DNA of 64,000 nucleotides from Bacillota bacterium (lineage in GTDB: Bacteria; Bacillota; Clostridia; Acetivibrionales; DSM-1351). Position numbers and translations under genes: made by a program. This document shows, one piece after another, positions 42,880 to 53,216 of this stretch (position 1 is the first letter of the stretch; the number at the start of each line of letters is the position of its first letter). Where the stretch lies: positions 1 to 64,000 of the forward strand of contig JAEXFI010000048.1 in NCBI GenBank assembly GCA_023400235.1, read 5' to 3'. The notes beneath the pieces are model-generated. The model saw only the letters and a list, made by a program, of their open reading frames with translations. It did not search any database and had not been told where the DNA came from.

Positions 42880-44358
42880 TTACTGCTCTTTTAACCAGCG
42901 TTTCATTATTTTGCCGGTGCTGTTCTTTGGAAGGCTGGCTACGAATTCTATTTCTCTTGGCAGCTTATACACAGCAAGCCTTTCCTTCATGTATCGGAGA
43001 AGCTCCTTGGAGGAACAGGTCTCACCGTCCTTGAGCACCACGAAAGCCTTGACATATTCGCCTCTCAGCTTGTCGTCCAGACCAATGACCGCCGCTTCCT
43101 TCACCTTTGAATATTGGTATATGATCTCTTCAATCTCTCTAGGGTATACATTCAGTCCGCCTACAATGACCATGTCTTTCTTTCGGTCTACAATATAAAT
43201 ATATCCATCTTCATCCTTTTTAGCCATATCTCCCGTAAGAAGCCATCCGTCAACCAATGCCCTGCGGGTTTCTTCCTCCTGCTTGAAATAGCCCTGCATA
43301 ACATTATCCCCCCGTACAGCCAGCTCACCTACCTGGTTTACAGAAAGCTCTGCATTGTTATCATCTACTATTTTACACTGCTGATATGGCAGCGGCAAGC
43401 CGATGGAACCTTCCTTCTGAACTCCGTCCAGCGGGTTGAAACATACTGCAGGGGATGCTTCCGTAAGCCCATAGCCCTCAACGATGGGTAATCTCAATAT
43501 GTCCTTGGCCTGCCTGAAGATTTCCACAGGCAGAGCAGCCCCGCCGGATACTGCCAATCTTAGATCAGGAAACCCAGAGCTGTTTTTCCCTGCCTCCAGC
43601 AATACCACATACATGGCAGGCACACCCATGAATACCGTGATTTTATCTCTGAGCAGAGACTCTACTACTTCCTTTGGCTGGAAGCTTTCCAGCACTGTTA
43701 TTGAAGCCCCTGCCCAGAGCGGCATTAGGACACACGCTGTAAAGGCAAATACGTGAAACATGGGGAGCACACACATATAATTATCTTCAGGCACGCCCTT
43801 TAGTCCCAGCCTGCACTGCTCTGCATTAAACACCAGGTTTTTGTGTGTAAGCATGGCAGCCTTCTGTCTTCCCGTGGTCCCTGAAGTATAAAGAAATGTT
43901 GAAATCCCCTGCTGATCTGAAAAATCTTCAAACTCTATCTGAGATAGCTCCGATACACTTTGCTTGAGTTGTTCGTCCAGCACTATAACTTCTATATTCA
44001 GAGCATTCTGAATTGTCTCTTTTGTAATCTTGGCCTTTTGCAGGATAATGGGGTGAATAATCATATATTTTGCTTCTGAGTCCTTGATCAGGTAGGCTAT
44101 TTCCTCCATTGTCAGAAGCAGATTGATTGGAACGATTATACCTCCATTTCTTACTACACCGAAATAGGAATAAATAAACTCCGGTGAATTGGTGCAGCTT
44201 AAAATGACCCTTTCCCCTGCCTTAAGTCCTGATTTTTTAAGGAAATTGGCATAGCCGGTGACGTTCTCATCAAGCTGCCTGTAGGTTACGGTGCTGTCCT
44301 TGAATTTTATAGCTGTGGCTTCAGGTCTGAAGACGTTCTTATATATGGTACCTACCAT
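42880..44358 (-). CDS. Long-chain fatty acid/acyl-CoA synthetase (AMP-forming)
   Basis: A 492-aa ANL-superfamily ligase: FLYTSGTTGRQKAAMLTH (P-loop), GYGLTEASP, LTGDMAKKDEDGY, DRKKDMVIVGGLNVYPREIE and the catalytic Lys in STGKIMKR. The length and motifs fit acyl-CoA synthetases (FadD-like) rather than NRPS domains. The ATG at 44358 has AAGGAGGG upstream; the in-frame ATG at 44412 is poor. It makes acyl-CoA from a carboxylic acid, ATP and CoA. The exact acid is not readable from the sequence. Confidence 0.88.
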   Translation of the reverse strand: MVGTIYKNVFRPEATAIKFKDSTVTYRQLDENVTGYANFLKKSGLKAGERVILSCTNSPEFIYSYFGVVRNGGIIVPINLLLTMEEIAYLIKDSEAKYMIIHPIILQKAKITKETIQNALNIEVIVLDEQLKQSVSELSQIEFEDFSDQQGISTFLYTSGTTGRQKAAMLTHKNLVFNAEQCRLGLKGVPEDNYMCVLPMFHVFAFTACVLMPLWAGASITVLESFQPKEVVESLLRDKITVFMGVPAMYVVLLEAGKNSSGFPDLRLAVSGGAALPVEIFRQAKDILRLPIVEGYGLTEASPAVCFNPLDGVQKEGSIGLPLPYQQCKIVDDNNAELSVNQVGELAVRGDNVMQGYFKQEEETRRALVDGWLLTGDMAKKDEDGYIYIVDRKKDMVIVGGLNVYPREIEEIIYQYSKVKEAAVIGLDDKLRGEYVKAFVVLKDGETCSSKELLRYMKERLAVYKLPREIEFVASLPKNSTGKIMKRWLKEQ

Positions 44359-44533
44359 ATAAACCCTCCTTGTAATACTTAATTTGTTATGTTTTACAAT
44401 CTTAATTGTCATCTGTTTTTAGTAGTTGGTCATAATTTATTATATAGTATTTATGTAACTTATGATATACATAAATTAATAATTTACCCGGGTGTTTCTA
44501 CCAAAGACAGCTGCAGTGATTCATTAAATAAGC

Positions 44534-44581
44534 AAAAAGCCACAGCGAACCCACTTGTATAAAGCGTTCACTGCGGCTTTA
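44534..44581 (-). terminator. Terminator after gltD
   Basis: AAAGCCGCAGTGAAC paired with GTTCGCTGTGGCTTT on the minus strand, then TTTTTGC. It begins 32 bases after the gltD stop. Confidence 0.88.
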
Positions 44582-44612
44582 AAGCTTATTGCCTGTGATT
44601 ATAAACAGAAGT

Positions 44613-46100
44613 CTAGCTTCTTATGGTTGATTTGCCCATGAGGAACTTATCCACTTCCCTTGCTGCCAGCTTACCTTCCTGAATGGCCCACACCACCAGA
44701 CTCTGGCCTCTTCTCATATCACCTGCGGCAAATACCTTGTCCAAATTGGTCTGATGCTCTTCCAGCTCAGCCTTTATATTGCTTCTCGGGTCTCTTTCCA
44801 GTCCCAATTCATTGGGCAGTGTATCTTCCGGCCCCAGGAAGCCCATTGCAAGAAGTATCAGGTCTGCTTTCCAGACCTTTTCACTGCCCGGTACAGGCTG
44901 CGGTCCGAATCTTCCCTGCGCATCCTTCCCCCAAACAACCTCAACAGTATGAACCTCGGTTACCTCACCCTTCTCGTTACCTACAATCTTAGTAGTGTTG
45001 ATAAGATAATTTCTAGGATCCTTGCCTGCTATTGCTATAGCTTCCTGTTGACCGTAGTCCACCTTCAGCTTTTTGGGCCATTCCGGCCAAGGATTTGACT
45101 GTGGTTCTCTCTCCTTTGGAGGCTCAGGCATTATTTCAAACTGGTATACACTCTTGCAGCCATGTCTTAAGGAAGTGGCCACACAGTCTGTACCAGTATC
45201 TCCGCCGCCAATGATTATGACATTCTTGTCCTTGGCACTTATATAGTTTCCGTCCTTATGCTTTGAATCCAACAGGCTCTTTGTGTTTGCCTTCAGGAAA
45301 TCCACCGCATAGTAAATCCCCTTCAGGTCACTGCCTGGAACATTAAGTCCCCTTGCTTTTGTAGCACCTCCGCAAAGCACCACGGCATCGTTGCTGTCCA
45401 CAAGTTCCTGAGCACTGATGTCCTTGCCCACCTCGGTATTCAATACAAACTTGATTCCCGATTCCTTAAGCAGGTTTATTCTTCTTTCAACAATTCCCTT
45501 GTCTATCTTTACATTGGGAATACCATACATCAAAAGCCCGCCGGGTCTGTCACTTCTCTCATATACAGTTACGTCATGTCCCACATAGTTCAGGTAATAT
45601 GCAGCAGACAAGCCTGAAGGTCCGGCACCTACCACAGCTACCTTTTTACCGGTTGGCTGGCTTTTTCTTGCCTCCACCCAGCCTTCGGCGAAGGCTCTCT
45701 CAATAATTTCATATTCGATTTCATGTATGGTCACAGACTCCATATTGTAGCCTTCTGTACATGATCCCTCACAAGGGGCGGGGCATACCCTGCCGGTAAA
45801 TTCCGGAAAGGGATTGGTTCTGATAAGCCTTTTATAAGCTTCCTTCCATTGTCCCTTGTATATCAAGTCATTCCACTCTGGAATCAGGTTGTGAACAGGA
45901 CATCCGGCAGCCATTCCGTTTAAAAGCACTCCTCCGTGGCAGAAAGGAATTCCGCAGTTCATACACCTGGCGGCCTGAGTCTTTATCACCTCGGGGTCGC
46001 GTTCTATACGAATCTCATCCCAGTCTCCGATTCTTTCCTCGGGAGCTCTTTTTTCCGGGTCAATTCTTTCATATTCTAAAAATCCAGTAGCTTTTCCCAT
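44613..46100 (-). CDS. gltD: Glutamate synthase small (beta) subunit
   Basis: A 495-aa flavoprotein. The N-terminal part carries the Cys-rich 4Fe-4S region (CMNCGIPFCHGG and CPAPCEGSC); then an FAD-binding GAGPSGLSAAYYL and an NADPH-binding GGGDTGTDC follow. It passes electrons from NAD(P)H to the large subunit for making two glutamates from glutamine and 2-oxoglutarate. The gene lies 192 bases after gltB, ends at a strong terminator and has GGAGG six bases before the ATG. Confidence 0.95.
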   Translation of the reverse strand: MGKATGFLEYERIDPEKRAPEERIGDWDEIRIERDPEVIKTQAARCMNCGIPFCHGGVLLNGMAAGCPVHNLIPEWNDLIYKGQWKEAYKRLIRTNPFPEFTGRVCPAPCEGSCTEGYNMESVTIHEIEYEIIERAFAEGWVEARKSQPTGKKVAVVGAGPSGLSAAYYLNYVGHDVTVYERSDRPGGLLMYGIPNVKIDKGIVERRINLLKESGIKFVLNTEVGKDISAQELVDSNDAVVLCGGATKARGLNVPGSDLKGIYYAVDFLKANTKSLLDSKHKDGNYISAKDKNVIIIGGGDTGTDCVATSLRHGCKSVYQFEIMPEPPKEREPQSNPWPEWPKKLKVDYGQQEAIAIAGKDPRNYLINTTKIVGNEKGEVTEVHTVEVVWGKDAQGRFGPQPVPGSEKVWKADLILLAMGFLGPEDTLPNELGLERDPRSNIKAELEEHQTNLDKVFAAGDMRRGQSLVVWAIQEGKLAAREVDKFLMGKSTIRS

Positions 46101-46292
46101 TATATCCTCCTATACTATTCCAACAAAACACGCAAAGCGGGCTTTGCCTATGCGAGGGTGTAACCTGGCATGTAAGGCACGCATTTATTCCTCGCATTCA
46201 CACCTTAATTTCTTTAATGTGCCTATTCTGGCATTTTAGCATTACAATGCCTGAAATGCCGGGCCGGGTCCACATTATTATTCAGCCTTTCA
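46101..46292 (-). other. gltB-gltD intercistronic region with hairpins
   Basis: 192 bases. They hold GCAAAG/CTTTGC (46136-46149), a longer GCGAGG/CCTCGC pair (about 46153-46196) and GGCATTT/AAATGCC (46231-46262). No long T-run follows on the minus strand. They may stabilise or process the gltB mRNA or uncouple the expression of the two subunits. Confidence 0.45.
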
Positions 46293-49200
46293 CTAATTTT
46301 TCAAGCTTTCTTCAAATGCCGACATCAAAGCCTCGTCTCCCACTAATCCCTTCTGGTGGGCACTTTCAATGTTCTCAAGCATTTTCTTGTAATCCTTTGG
46401 TATTACCTTTGTAAATCTCTGGGAGTAGTTCTTCCAGTCGGCGAGAACTTTTTCACCCAAAGGACTGCCTGTATATTCAACATGGTTCTGTATCATCTCT
46501 TTAATATTGTTCAGCTCGGCTTCGTTGGATATGCTTTCCAGCAATACCATGGACTTGTTGCAGTATGAGTCGTCGAAGTCCAGAACATATGCGATACCTC
46601 CTGACATACCGGCTGCAAAGTTTCTTCCGATTGTGCCAAGTATTACAACTCTTCCGCCTGTCATATACTCACAGCCATGGTCGCCAACACCTTCAACAAC
46701 CGCCTTTATACCGCTGTTTCTAACACAGAATCTTTCACCGGCTATACCATTGATATAGGCTTCACCTTCAGTTGCTCCATAGAAGGCAACATTACCGATC
46801 AGTATATTGTTTTCAGGCTCAAAGTCTGAAGACTTTGGAGGATAAACAATAATTTTCCCTCCGGAAAGACCCTTTCCGATGTAGTCATTGGAATCACCCT
46901 CCAGCTCAAGAGTCATACCCTTTGGTATGAAAGCTCCAAAGCTCTGTCCTGCCGAACCCACAAAATTGAGCTTAATGGTATTTTCAGGTAGACCGTCCTC
47001 ACCGTATCTCTTGGAGATTTCGCTTCCTATTACGGTACCAACTACTCTGTCAACATTCTCAATTTTGAGCTTTGCCCTGATTGGCTTCTTTTCTTCCAGT
47101 GCAGGTCTGCACATTCTGAGAAGCTTTTTGATGCCCAGAGACTTATCCATCATGTGGTTCTGTTCCTGCATGTTGTATCTGCCCACATCTGCTCCGGCAT
47201 AAGGCTGATAGAGTATGGCGGACAAATCCAGATGAGATGCCTTCCAATGCTTCACATTATCCTTTGCCTTAAGTCTGTCGGTACGTCCAACCATTTCATT
47301 TATGGATCTGAAGCCCAGCTTGGCCATTATTTCACGCATTTCCTGAGCTATAAACCTCATAAAGTTTTCAACATATTCCGGCTTACCTGTAAAGTTCTTT
47401 CTCAACTGCTCATTCTGAGTGGCAATACCTACAGGGCAGGTGTTCAGATTACAAACCCTCATCATTACACAGCCAAGTACAATAAGAGGCGTTGTGGCAA
47501 AGCCGAATTCCTCTGCTCCAAGCAGCGCTGCAACAACTACATCCTTACCTGAAAGCAGCTTGCCGTCAGTTTCCAGAACCACTCTGTCCCTCAGCTTGTT
47601 AAGCACCAGGGTCTGATGGGTTTCAGCAAGTCCCAGCTCCCAAGGAAGACCGGCATTCTTGATACTTGTCCAAGGTGAGGCACCTGTACCACCGTCATAA
47701 CCGCTGATGAGGATTACATCTGCCTTACCCTTTGCAACACCTGCTGCAATAGTTCCTACACCTACCTCTGAAACAAGCTTTACATTGATTCTTGCACTTT
47801 TGTTGGCGTTCTTCAAGTCATGGATAAGCTCAGCCAAATCCTCAATAGAATAAATATCGTGATGAGGAGGCGGAGATATGAGGTCAACACCAGGAGTTGA
47901 ATGCCTTACCTTGGCTATTTCAGGATAAATCTTACGTCCGGGCAGCTGTCCGCCTTCACCCGGCTTTGCACCCTGAGCCATTTTTATCTGTATTTCCTGC
48001 GCATTTGCAAGATAATTGCTGGTAACACCGAAACGACCCGAAGCAACCTGCTTGATGGCGCTTTTCTTGGAATCTCCGTTTGCCATGGCCTTGAATCTCT
48101 CAGGATTTTCTCCGCCTTCACCGGTATTGCTCTTTCCACCCAGTCTGTTCATTGCTATTGCCAGGCATTCATGGGCTTCCTTGCTTATGGAACCGTAAGA
48201 CATGGCTCCGGTCTTGAATCTCCTGACGATTGAATCAACTGATTCCACGTCTTCCACAGGAATGGTGTCCCCAATGTTATAGTTGAACTCTAGTATACTT
48301 CTGAGAGTAATAATTTCTTCGTCATTTATCTTTTTGGAATATTTCTTGAATAACTGGTAATCCCCTTCACGGCAAGCTTTCTGAAGCATGTATATGGTTT
48401 CGGGATTGTACATGTGCACTTCCCCGTCATCCTTGGACTGAAAGGTACCTCCCACTTCAAGAGTATCGCTGTAGGGTGATTCCACATAGGCACTTTCGTG
48501 TCTCATCTGGTTTTCCATGGCTATTTCTTCAATACCGATACCTTCAAGTCTGGAAGGAGTCAGTGTAAAATACTTGTCTACCAGATCCTTTCTAAGACCC
48601 ACGGCTTCAAATATCTGGGCGCCATGGTAACTGCGAATTGTGGATATACCCATTTTTGTGAGAACCTTGAGAACACCCTTTACAGTACCCTTTATAAAGT
48701 TCTTCTTGGCTTCCTCATAGGACAGAGCGCCCAACAGGCCCTTATCTGACAAATCCCTGATGGTTTCGTAGGATAAATATGGGTTTATGGCAGTTACACC
48801 ATAACCTATAAGTGTACAGAAGTGATGAACTTCCCTTGGCTCTCCCGACTCAAGCACAATGCCCACACTTGTTCTTATTTCTCTTCTGATAAGGTGATGG
48901 TGAAGTCCTGACGAAGCCAGCAGCGCGGGAACTGCAGCATACTCACTGTCCACTCCGCGGTCGGAAAGAACCAGTATGTTTGCGCCTTCGGCTATAGCCT
49001 TGTCCGCTTCCTTGAATATTCTGGTCAAAGCCTTTTCCATGGCCTTTGGTCCTTCTGCCACCTTATAGAGCATTGAAATGGTGGTTGCCCTGAATTTCTC
49101 ATTATTTAGATTCTTTAATGCATTAAGCTGGTCGTTTGTCAAAACAGGATGTTCCAGAAAAATACTGGCGGTTTTATCCTGGTCAGGCTCAAGCAGGTTA

Positions 49201-50852
49201 CCTGCCGTTCCAAGCAAAATACTGCTGGAGGTGACAATCTCTTCTCTGATTCCGTCTATAGGAGGATTAGTTACCTGGGCGAACAACTGCTTGAAATACA
49301 TATAAAGCATCTGGGGCTTTTCGGACAGTACGGCCAATGGAGTGTCCATACCCATTGCACCAACAGGATCAACACCTGAAACAGCCATCGGCAGCACATA
49401 CTTGTTCACATCTTCATAAGTATAGCCAAAAGCCTTCTGCTGCTGCAGCAGATCTTCTCTCACCTTATCTTCCTTCAGTTTTTCAACAGGCATGTCCTTT
49501 AAGCTGAAAACATGTTTCTTGACCCAATCGCCATATGGATGCAGCTTTGAAACACTTTCCTTTATTTCTTCATCAGAAATGATTCTCTTTGCCTTTGTAT
49601 CTATGAGAAGCATTCTTCCCGGCTCAAGTCTGCCCTTATATTTTACATTTTCAGGTTTTATGTCAACAACACCAACTTCAGATGCAAGTACCACCTTGTC
49701 GTCCTTTGTAACATAATATCTGGAAGGACGAAGACCGTTTCTGTCAAGCATTCCGCCAATCACATCGCCGTCTGTAAAGGCCATGGCTGCAGGACCGTCC
49801 CAGGGTTCCATTATAAAATTCTGAAATTCATAGAAATCCTTTTTGGTCTTTGACATGAGGTCATTCTTTTCCCAGGGCTCGGGAATCATCATCAGAATTG
49901 CCTGGGGAAGAGGCTTGCCGGTAAGATACATAAATTCAAGGCTGTTATCAAACATGGAAGAGTCGCTGCCTGTTTCATCAACTATGGGATATACCTTGTT
50001 GATATCATCAAATAGTTTTGAATCCATGCACTTCTGACGTGCCTTCATCCAGTTGACATTACCTCTGATAGTGTTTATTTCGCCGTTGTGTACAAGATAT
50101 CTGTTAGGATGTGCTCTTTCCCAGCTTGGGAAAGTATTTGTACTGAATCTTGAGTGAACCATTGCCAGCGCTGAAACAAAATCCAGGTCGGACAGATCCA
50201 GATAAAAATTCCTCAATTGCTCGGCAGTAAGCATGCCTTTATAAACGATGGTTTTTGAAGACAGACTTGCAATATAAAAAATACTGCCCTTGTCTTCACA
50301 CATAGGTCCGATAACTCTTTCGGATCTTTTTCTGATGGTGTAAAGCTTTCTTTCAAAGTCCATCTCATCTGTTATATTTGATGATTTTTCAATAAACACC
50401 TGAATAAATCTGGGCATAACAGACTTAGCGCTGACTCCTATTGTAGTCACATCAATAGGCACTTCTCTCCAGCCAAGTATCTTCTGGCCTTCCTCTTGAA
50501 CAATCTTCTCAAAAGCTTCAATCTGCGTTTTTCTGAAATCCTCATATTTGTGGGCAAATATCATGCCAACGCCGTAGTTGCCTTTTTCAGGAAGCTGGAA
50601 GCCTAATACTTCACATTCTCTTTTAAAAAAGTCATGGGGAATCTGTACCAGTATTCCGGCACCATCACCTGTATTTTCGTCTGCTCCGCTGGCTCCTCTG
50701 TGATTCAAATTTTCCAGTACGGTTAAAGCGTCAGCAACGATATCATGGGATTTTTCTCCTTTTATGTTTACGACAAACCCCATTCCACATGCATCATGTT
50801 CTAATGCCGGGTCGTAAAGCCCTTGCTTGTTTGGTAAACCATATTTTTGCAT
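46293..50852 (-). CDS. gltB: Glutamate synthase large (alpha) subunit
   Basis: A 1519-aa amidotransferase. A short propeptide precedes Cys22 (EHDACGMGFV), the Ntn glutaminase nucleophile. It has the central domain, the FMN-binding synthase domain (GGKSNTGEGGENPERF, SGYDGGTGASPW, ammonia channel), the 3Fe-4S Cys cluster (CVMMRVCNLNTCPVGIATQ) and the C-terminal beta-helix (GGRVVILG). It takes glutamine, 2-oxoglutarate and electrons from GltD. The length is normal for bacterial GltB. The 265-base AT-rich upstream region has three short GGGTTWAC-like words but no clear regulator site. Confidence 0.96.
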   Translation of the reverse strand: MQKYGLPNKQGLYDPALEHDACGMGFVVNIKGEKSHDIVADALTVLENLNHRGASGADENTGDGAGILVQIPHDFFKRECEVLGFQLPEKGNYGVGMIFAHKYEDFRKTQIEAFEKIVQEEGQKILGWREVPIDVTTIGVSAKSVMPRFIQVFIEKSSNITDEMDFERKLYTIRKRSERVIGPMCEDKGSIFYIASLSSKTIVYKGMLTAEQLRNFYLDLSDLDFVSALAMVHSRFSTNTFPSWERAHPNRYLVHNGEINTIRGNVNWMKARQKCMDSKLFDDINKVYPIVDETGSDSSMFDNSLEFMYLTGKPLPQAILMMIPEPWEKNDLMSKTKKDFYEFQNFIMEPWDGPAAMAFTDGDVIGGMLDRNGLRPSRYYVTKDDKVVLASEVGVVDIKPENVKYKGRLEPGRMLLIDTKAKRIISDEEIKESVSKLHPYGDWVKKHVFSLKDMPVEKLKEDKVREDLLQQQKAFGYTYEDVNKYVLPMAVSGVDPVGAMGMDTPLAVLSEKPQMLYMYFKQLFAQVTNPPIDGIREEIVTSSSILLGTAGNLLEPDQDKTASIFLEHPVLTNDQLNALKNLNNEKFRATTISMLYKVAEGPKAMEKALTRIFKEADKAIAEGANILVLSDRGVDSEYAAVPALLASSGLHHHLIRREIRTSVGIVLESGEPREVHHFCTLIGYGVTAINPYLSYETIRDLSDKGLLGALSYEEAKKNFIKGTVKGVLKVLTKMGISTIRSYHGAQIFEAVGLRKDLVDKYFTLTPSRLEGIGIEEIAMENQMRHESAYVESPYSDTLEVGGTFQSKDDGEVHMYNPETIYMLQKACREGDYQLFKKYSKKINDEEIITLRSILEFNYNIGDTIPVEDVESVDSIVRRFKTGAMSYGSISKEAHECLAIAMNRLGGKSNTGEGGENPERFKAMANGDSKKSAIKQVASGRFGVTSNYLANAQEIQIKMAQGAKPGEGGQLPGRKIYPEIAKVRHSTPGVDLISPPPHHDIYSIEDLAELIHDLKNANKSARINVKLVSEVGVGTIAAGVAKGKADVILISGYDGGTGASPWTSIKNAGLPWELGLAETHQTLVLNKLRDRVVLETDGKLLSGKDVVVAALLGAEEFGFATTPLIVLGCVMMRVCNLNTCPVGIATQNEQLRKNFTGKPEYVENFMRFIAQEMREIMAKLGFRSINEMVGRTDRLKAKDNVKHWKASHLDLSAILYQPYAGADVGRYNMQEQNHMMDKSLGIKKLLRMCRPALEEKKPIRAKLKIENVDRVVGTVIGSEISKRYGEDGLPENTIKLNFVGSAGQSFGAFIPKGMTLELEGDSNDYIGKGLSGGKIIVYPPKSSDFEPENNILIGNVAFYGATEGEAYINGIAGERFCVRNSGIKAVVEGVGDHGCEYMTGGRVVILGTIGRNFAAGMSGGIAYVLDFDDSYCNKSMVLLESISNEAELNNIKEMIQNHVEYTGSPLGEKVLADWKNYSQRFTKVIPKDYKKMLENIESAHQKGLVGDEALMSAFEESLKN

Positions 50853-51117
50853 ATTTCACACCCTTAATTCTATTTATATATTTTTTATACATCAATTCTA
50901 ACATAAAACATGCAAAATTTAAAAGTATTTATTTGGATTTTTTCATGGTTTTTTGAATTAAAACCCAAACTTTTATATTTTTTTTGTGCTGTAACCCAAA
51001 TAAACAAGCGTATTTCCCGAGTAAACCCATTTTGCCTGAAAAACTGCTTTTAAAAATTTAATTTTAGTGAATAATTATTAATTTGCAATTTTTCAAATTG
51101 AAACTTTCAAATTTAAC
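50853..51117 (-). promoter_or_regulatory. AT-rich upstream region of gltB
   Basis: It probably holds the gltB promoter. Three similar words occur on the minus strand: ATGGGTTTAC (near 51024), TTTGGGTTAC (near 50995) and GTTTGGGTTT (near 50965), about 30 bases apart, which may bind a regulator. This is a weak call. Confidence 0.35.
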
Positions 51118-51945
51118 TTAATATGATAATATATCCCCCACTCCGACCTCTTTCAAATTCACAACCCCTGCCAGAGATATTTTAGAGGCCAGATCGGTGC
51201 AGTGGCAAGAGTGGACCTCCCTGGGAGACAGATTTTTCATATAGGCCAGGGTTTTCTTCAACCGGGCCTCAGAAGGTTTTAAAAGATGAAATCCCCCTAT
51301 TATGTCCAATACCCGGTCATCACCGCAAACCTTTTTTGCATATTCCACTATGTTGCATATTCCGGAATGGGAACAACCGGTTATTACCACAATCCCCTCC
51401 GGGGACTTGTACGCCAATGCGGTATCATCCATAAGGTGATCCGGTAGCTCCTCTCCATTTTCAATGGTCACGCCTATGGGTTCATTACTTTCGAAATCAT
51501 TTGTTCTTTCTATTTCGCCCAAAAACACAAGTTTTTCAGTTATCCAGGCAGGTTCTTTGGTCAAGTTCACCTGGAAGGCACTTTCAACCATCTGACGGGA
51601 ATAAATAAAGCCTATCTGCTCCCCCTTGTCTGTTTTGGGTATCAGTGAACCGGGATGGGCAAGCAAGGTGGCCCTTGAAGAGTTCTCTCCGCTGTAATAA
51701 TCCAGTATACCAAAAAGATTGACCATGCCCCAGGTGTGATCCAGGTGTCCGTGGGATAGCACCAGATAGTCGGTCTTCTTTAAATCTATTCCCATCTTGC
51801 AGGCATTTCTCAAGAAAATATCCGAATAACCCACATCAAAAAGTAGCCTTTTACCTTCAGCTTCTATATAATACGACAAACCGGGCTCTCCAAAATAATT
51901 TTTGTCAATGGTTGTGTTATTGTCCACCAAAACGGTTAATTTCAT
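51118..51945 (-). CDS. Metallo-beta-lactamase-fold hydrolase (MptA/ribofuranosyl-aminobenzene phosphate synthase-like subgroup)
   Basis: A 275-aa MBL-fold protein. The metal motif is SHGHLDHTWG near residue 64; further ligands are in TGCSHSGICN and IIGGFHLL. The GCSHSGICNIVEYAKK and CHCTD segments are typical of the clade annotated as 7,8-dihydropterin-6-methyl-4-(beta-D-ribofuranosyl)aminobenzene 5'-phosphate synthase, whose role in Clostridia is not established. GGGGAGG lies before the ATG. It stands alone between gltB and the anti-sigma gene. Confidence 0.8.
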   Translation of the reverse strand: MKLTVLVDNNTTIDKNYFGEPGLSYYIEAEGKRLLFDVGYSDIFLRNACKMGIDLKKTDYLVLSHGHLDHTWGMVNLFGILDYYSGENSSRATLLAHPGSLIPKTDKGEQIGFIYSRQMVESAFQVNLTKEPAWITEKLVFLGEIERTNDFESNEPIGVTIENGEELPDHLMDDTALAYKSPEGIVVITGCSHSGICNIVEYAKKVCGDDRVLDIIGGFHLLKPSEARLKKTLAYMKNLSPREVHSCHCTDLASKISLAGVVNLKEVGVGDILSY

Positions 51946-52036
51946 GCTGCCTCCCCGGCGCCAGGATACGTGTGCGCCTAACCCCGTATTTTCATAAGAT
52001 TATATCATTTTTTTCACAAATTACCAATCAGCTTAA

Positions 52037-52080
52037 GTGCTCTTGAGTGTGAGCTCTTGACTGCGAGCCCCTGAGTTGAG
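52037..52080. repeat. Degenerate 14-bp tandem repeat
   Basis: Three copies of a degenerate 14-mer (GTGCTCTTGAGTGT, GAGCTCTTGACTGC, GAGCCCCTGAGTTG) just beyond the anti-sigma gene stop. Confidence 0.45.
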
Positions 52081-52084
52081 GGTC

Positions 52085-53215
52085 CTACCAGACTGCTATC
52101 TCCATCACCCTGCAGGAATATATTTCGGAGTTTTCCTTCAATTTCAGAAGTTCCTTGGCATCTCCCGAAATAACAGCTCCGATGTACAGAACCCCGTTAT
52201 TTTTAACATATTCAAGCATCTTTCCTGTGTCACCCAGGGCCTGACGGCCGTCATTGGTATAGTACTCGGATATATATGAAGCAAGGTCCTCATTCTCCTT
52301 TATCTTTTCAAGGCCATACAGCATTATCTCCTTGTGTATTTCATCGTCATAAGAATAGAAGCTGTTTATAAAGTCCGTCTCACTGGTCTTTGGGCTAAAA
52401 TAATAATAATTGGACGGATTGGAATTTGCCAGTGCCAGTGTTGAGCCGGTGTCTGCCAGCATATCCACGGTAAAACCCTCGACCTGTCGGAAGTATTGGG
52501 CTCCCAGAGCAGCCTTTGCCTCTTTTGGTTTTAGTTTATGCCTGTAGGTTACAAATATCTGCGCGCTGGTGCCGGACGGAGCCTTCTCCAGCAGGTTCCA
52601 TTCCATAGGGTTAAAAGAAGTGTCCTTGTTTACTGCATAAAACAAGTCCCTTTTGTAGTAGCTGAGCTTTTCCTCCAAAACAATCCCTGGTTTTTTAAGC
52701 CTTCCGAAGGAGTAGCTTACCGAAAGCTCCAGCCTGTCTGCCTTTTTGCTGATACCATTTGTAAACTCCCAGGAAAAATCCTGTTTGTAAAATTGGGTAC
52801 TGTTTCTACCACCCACCACTGCCTTTTCAGGAAAAGCCATATGAATGAAATCGTTTGCAAAATGCTGCCTCTGCCCAAAACTGTCTCCGTCTATCCTGAA
52901 AATGCCGCCCAAAACAGACATAGTGGTAAGATAAAGTATGGGGACGATTACAATACAGGCCAGCAAGGTAATAATGGTGACCCTGGCAATCCTTGCAACC
53001 ATTTTGCGGTTTATCCTTTTGCCCGTCAGCTTTTCTGCGGGTACTCCGCTGTCCAGCTCAGCCTTCAGTTCTGCTTCAAAAAGCTTCTCCTCCTGGCGGA
53101 GATACTCACTCATTGCAGTAAACCTGTCCAGCTCACTTTCTATTTTCTCTGCTTCCTCATTACTGAGTTCTCCCTTTTTGTATAAATCCAGCCTTTCCTT
53201 GAAATCTTCGCTCAT
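52085..53215 (-). CDS. Anti-sigma factor, membrane-anchored (sigma-regulator N/C domains)
   Basis: A 376-aa protein. Residues 1-~75 are cytoplasmic and charged, residues ~77-100 a single membrane helix (VTIITLLACIVIVPILYLTTM), and the rest an extracytoplasmic domain. The layout fits the Firmicutes family with sigma factor regulator N- and C-terminal domains. It starts one base after the stop of the sigma factor gene (TAAAATG), the usual coupling of an ECF sigma and its anti-sigma. It would hold the sigma factor at the membrane until an outside signal is sensed. No zinc-binding HxxxCxxC is present. Confidence 0.85.
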   Translation of the reverse strand: MSEDFKERLDLYKKGELSNEEAEKIESELDRFTAMSEYLRQEEKLFEAELKAELDSGVPAEKLTGKRINRKMVARIARVTIITLLACIVIVPILYLTTMSVLGGIFRIDGDSFGQRQHFANDFIHMAFPEKAVVGGRNSTQFYKQDFSWEFTNGISKKADRLELSVSYSFGRLKKPGIVLEEKLSYYKRDLFYAVNKDTSFNPMEWNLLEKAPSGTSAQIFVTYRHKLKPKEAKAALGAQYFRQVEGFTVDMLADTGSTLALANSNPSNYYYFSPKTSETDFINSFYSYDDEIHKEIMLYGLEKIKENEDLASYISEYYTNDGRQALGDTGKMLEYVKNNGVLYIGAVISGDAKELLKLKENSEIYSCRVMEIAVW

Positions 53216-53216
53216 T

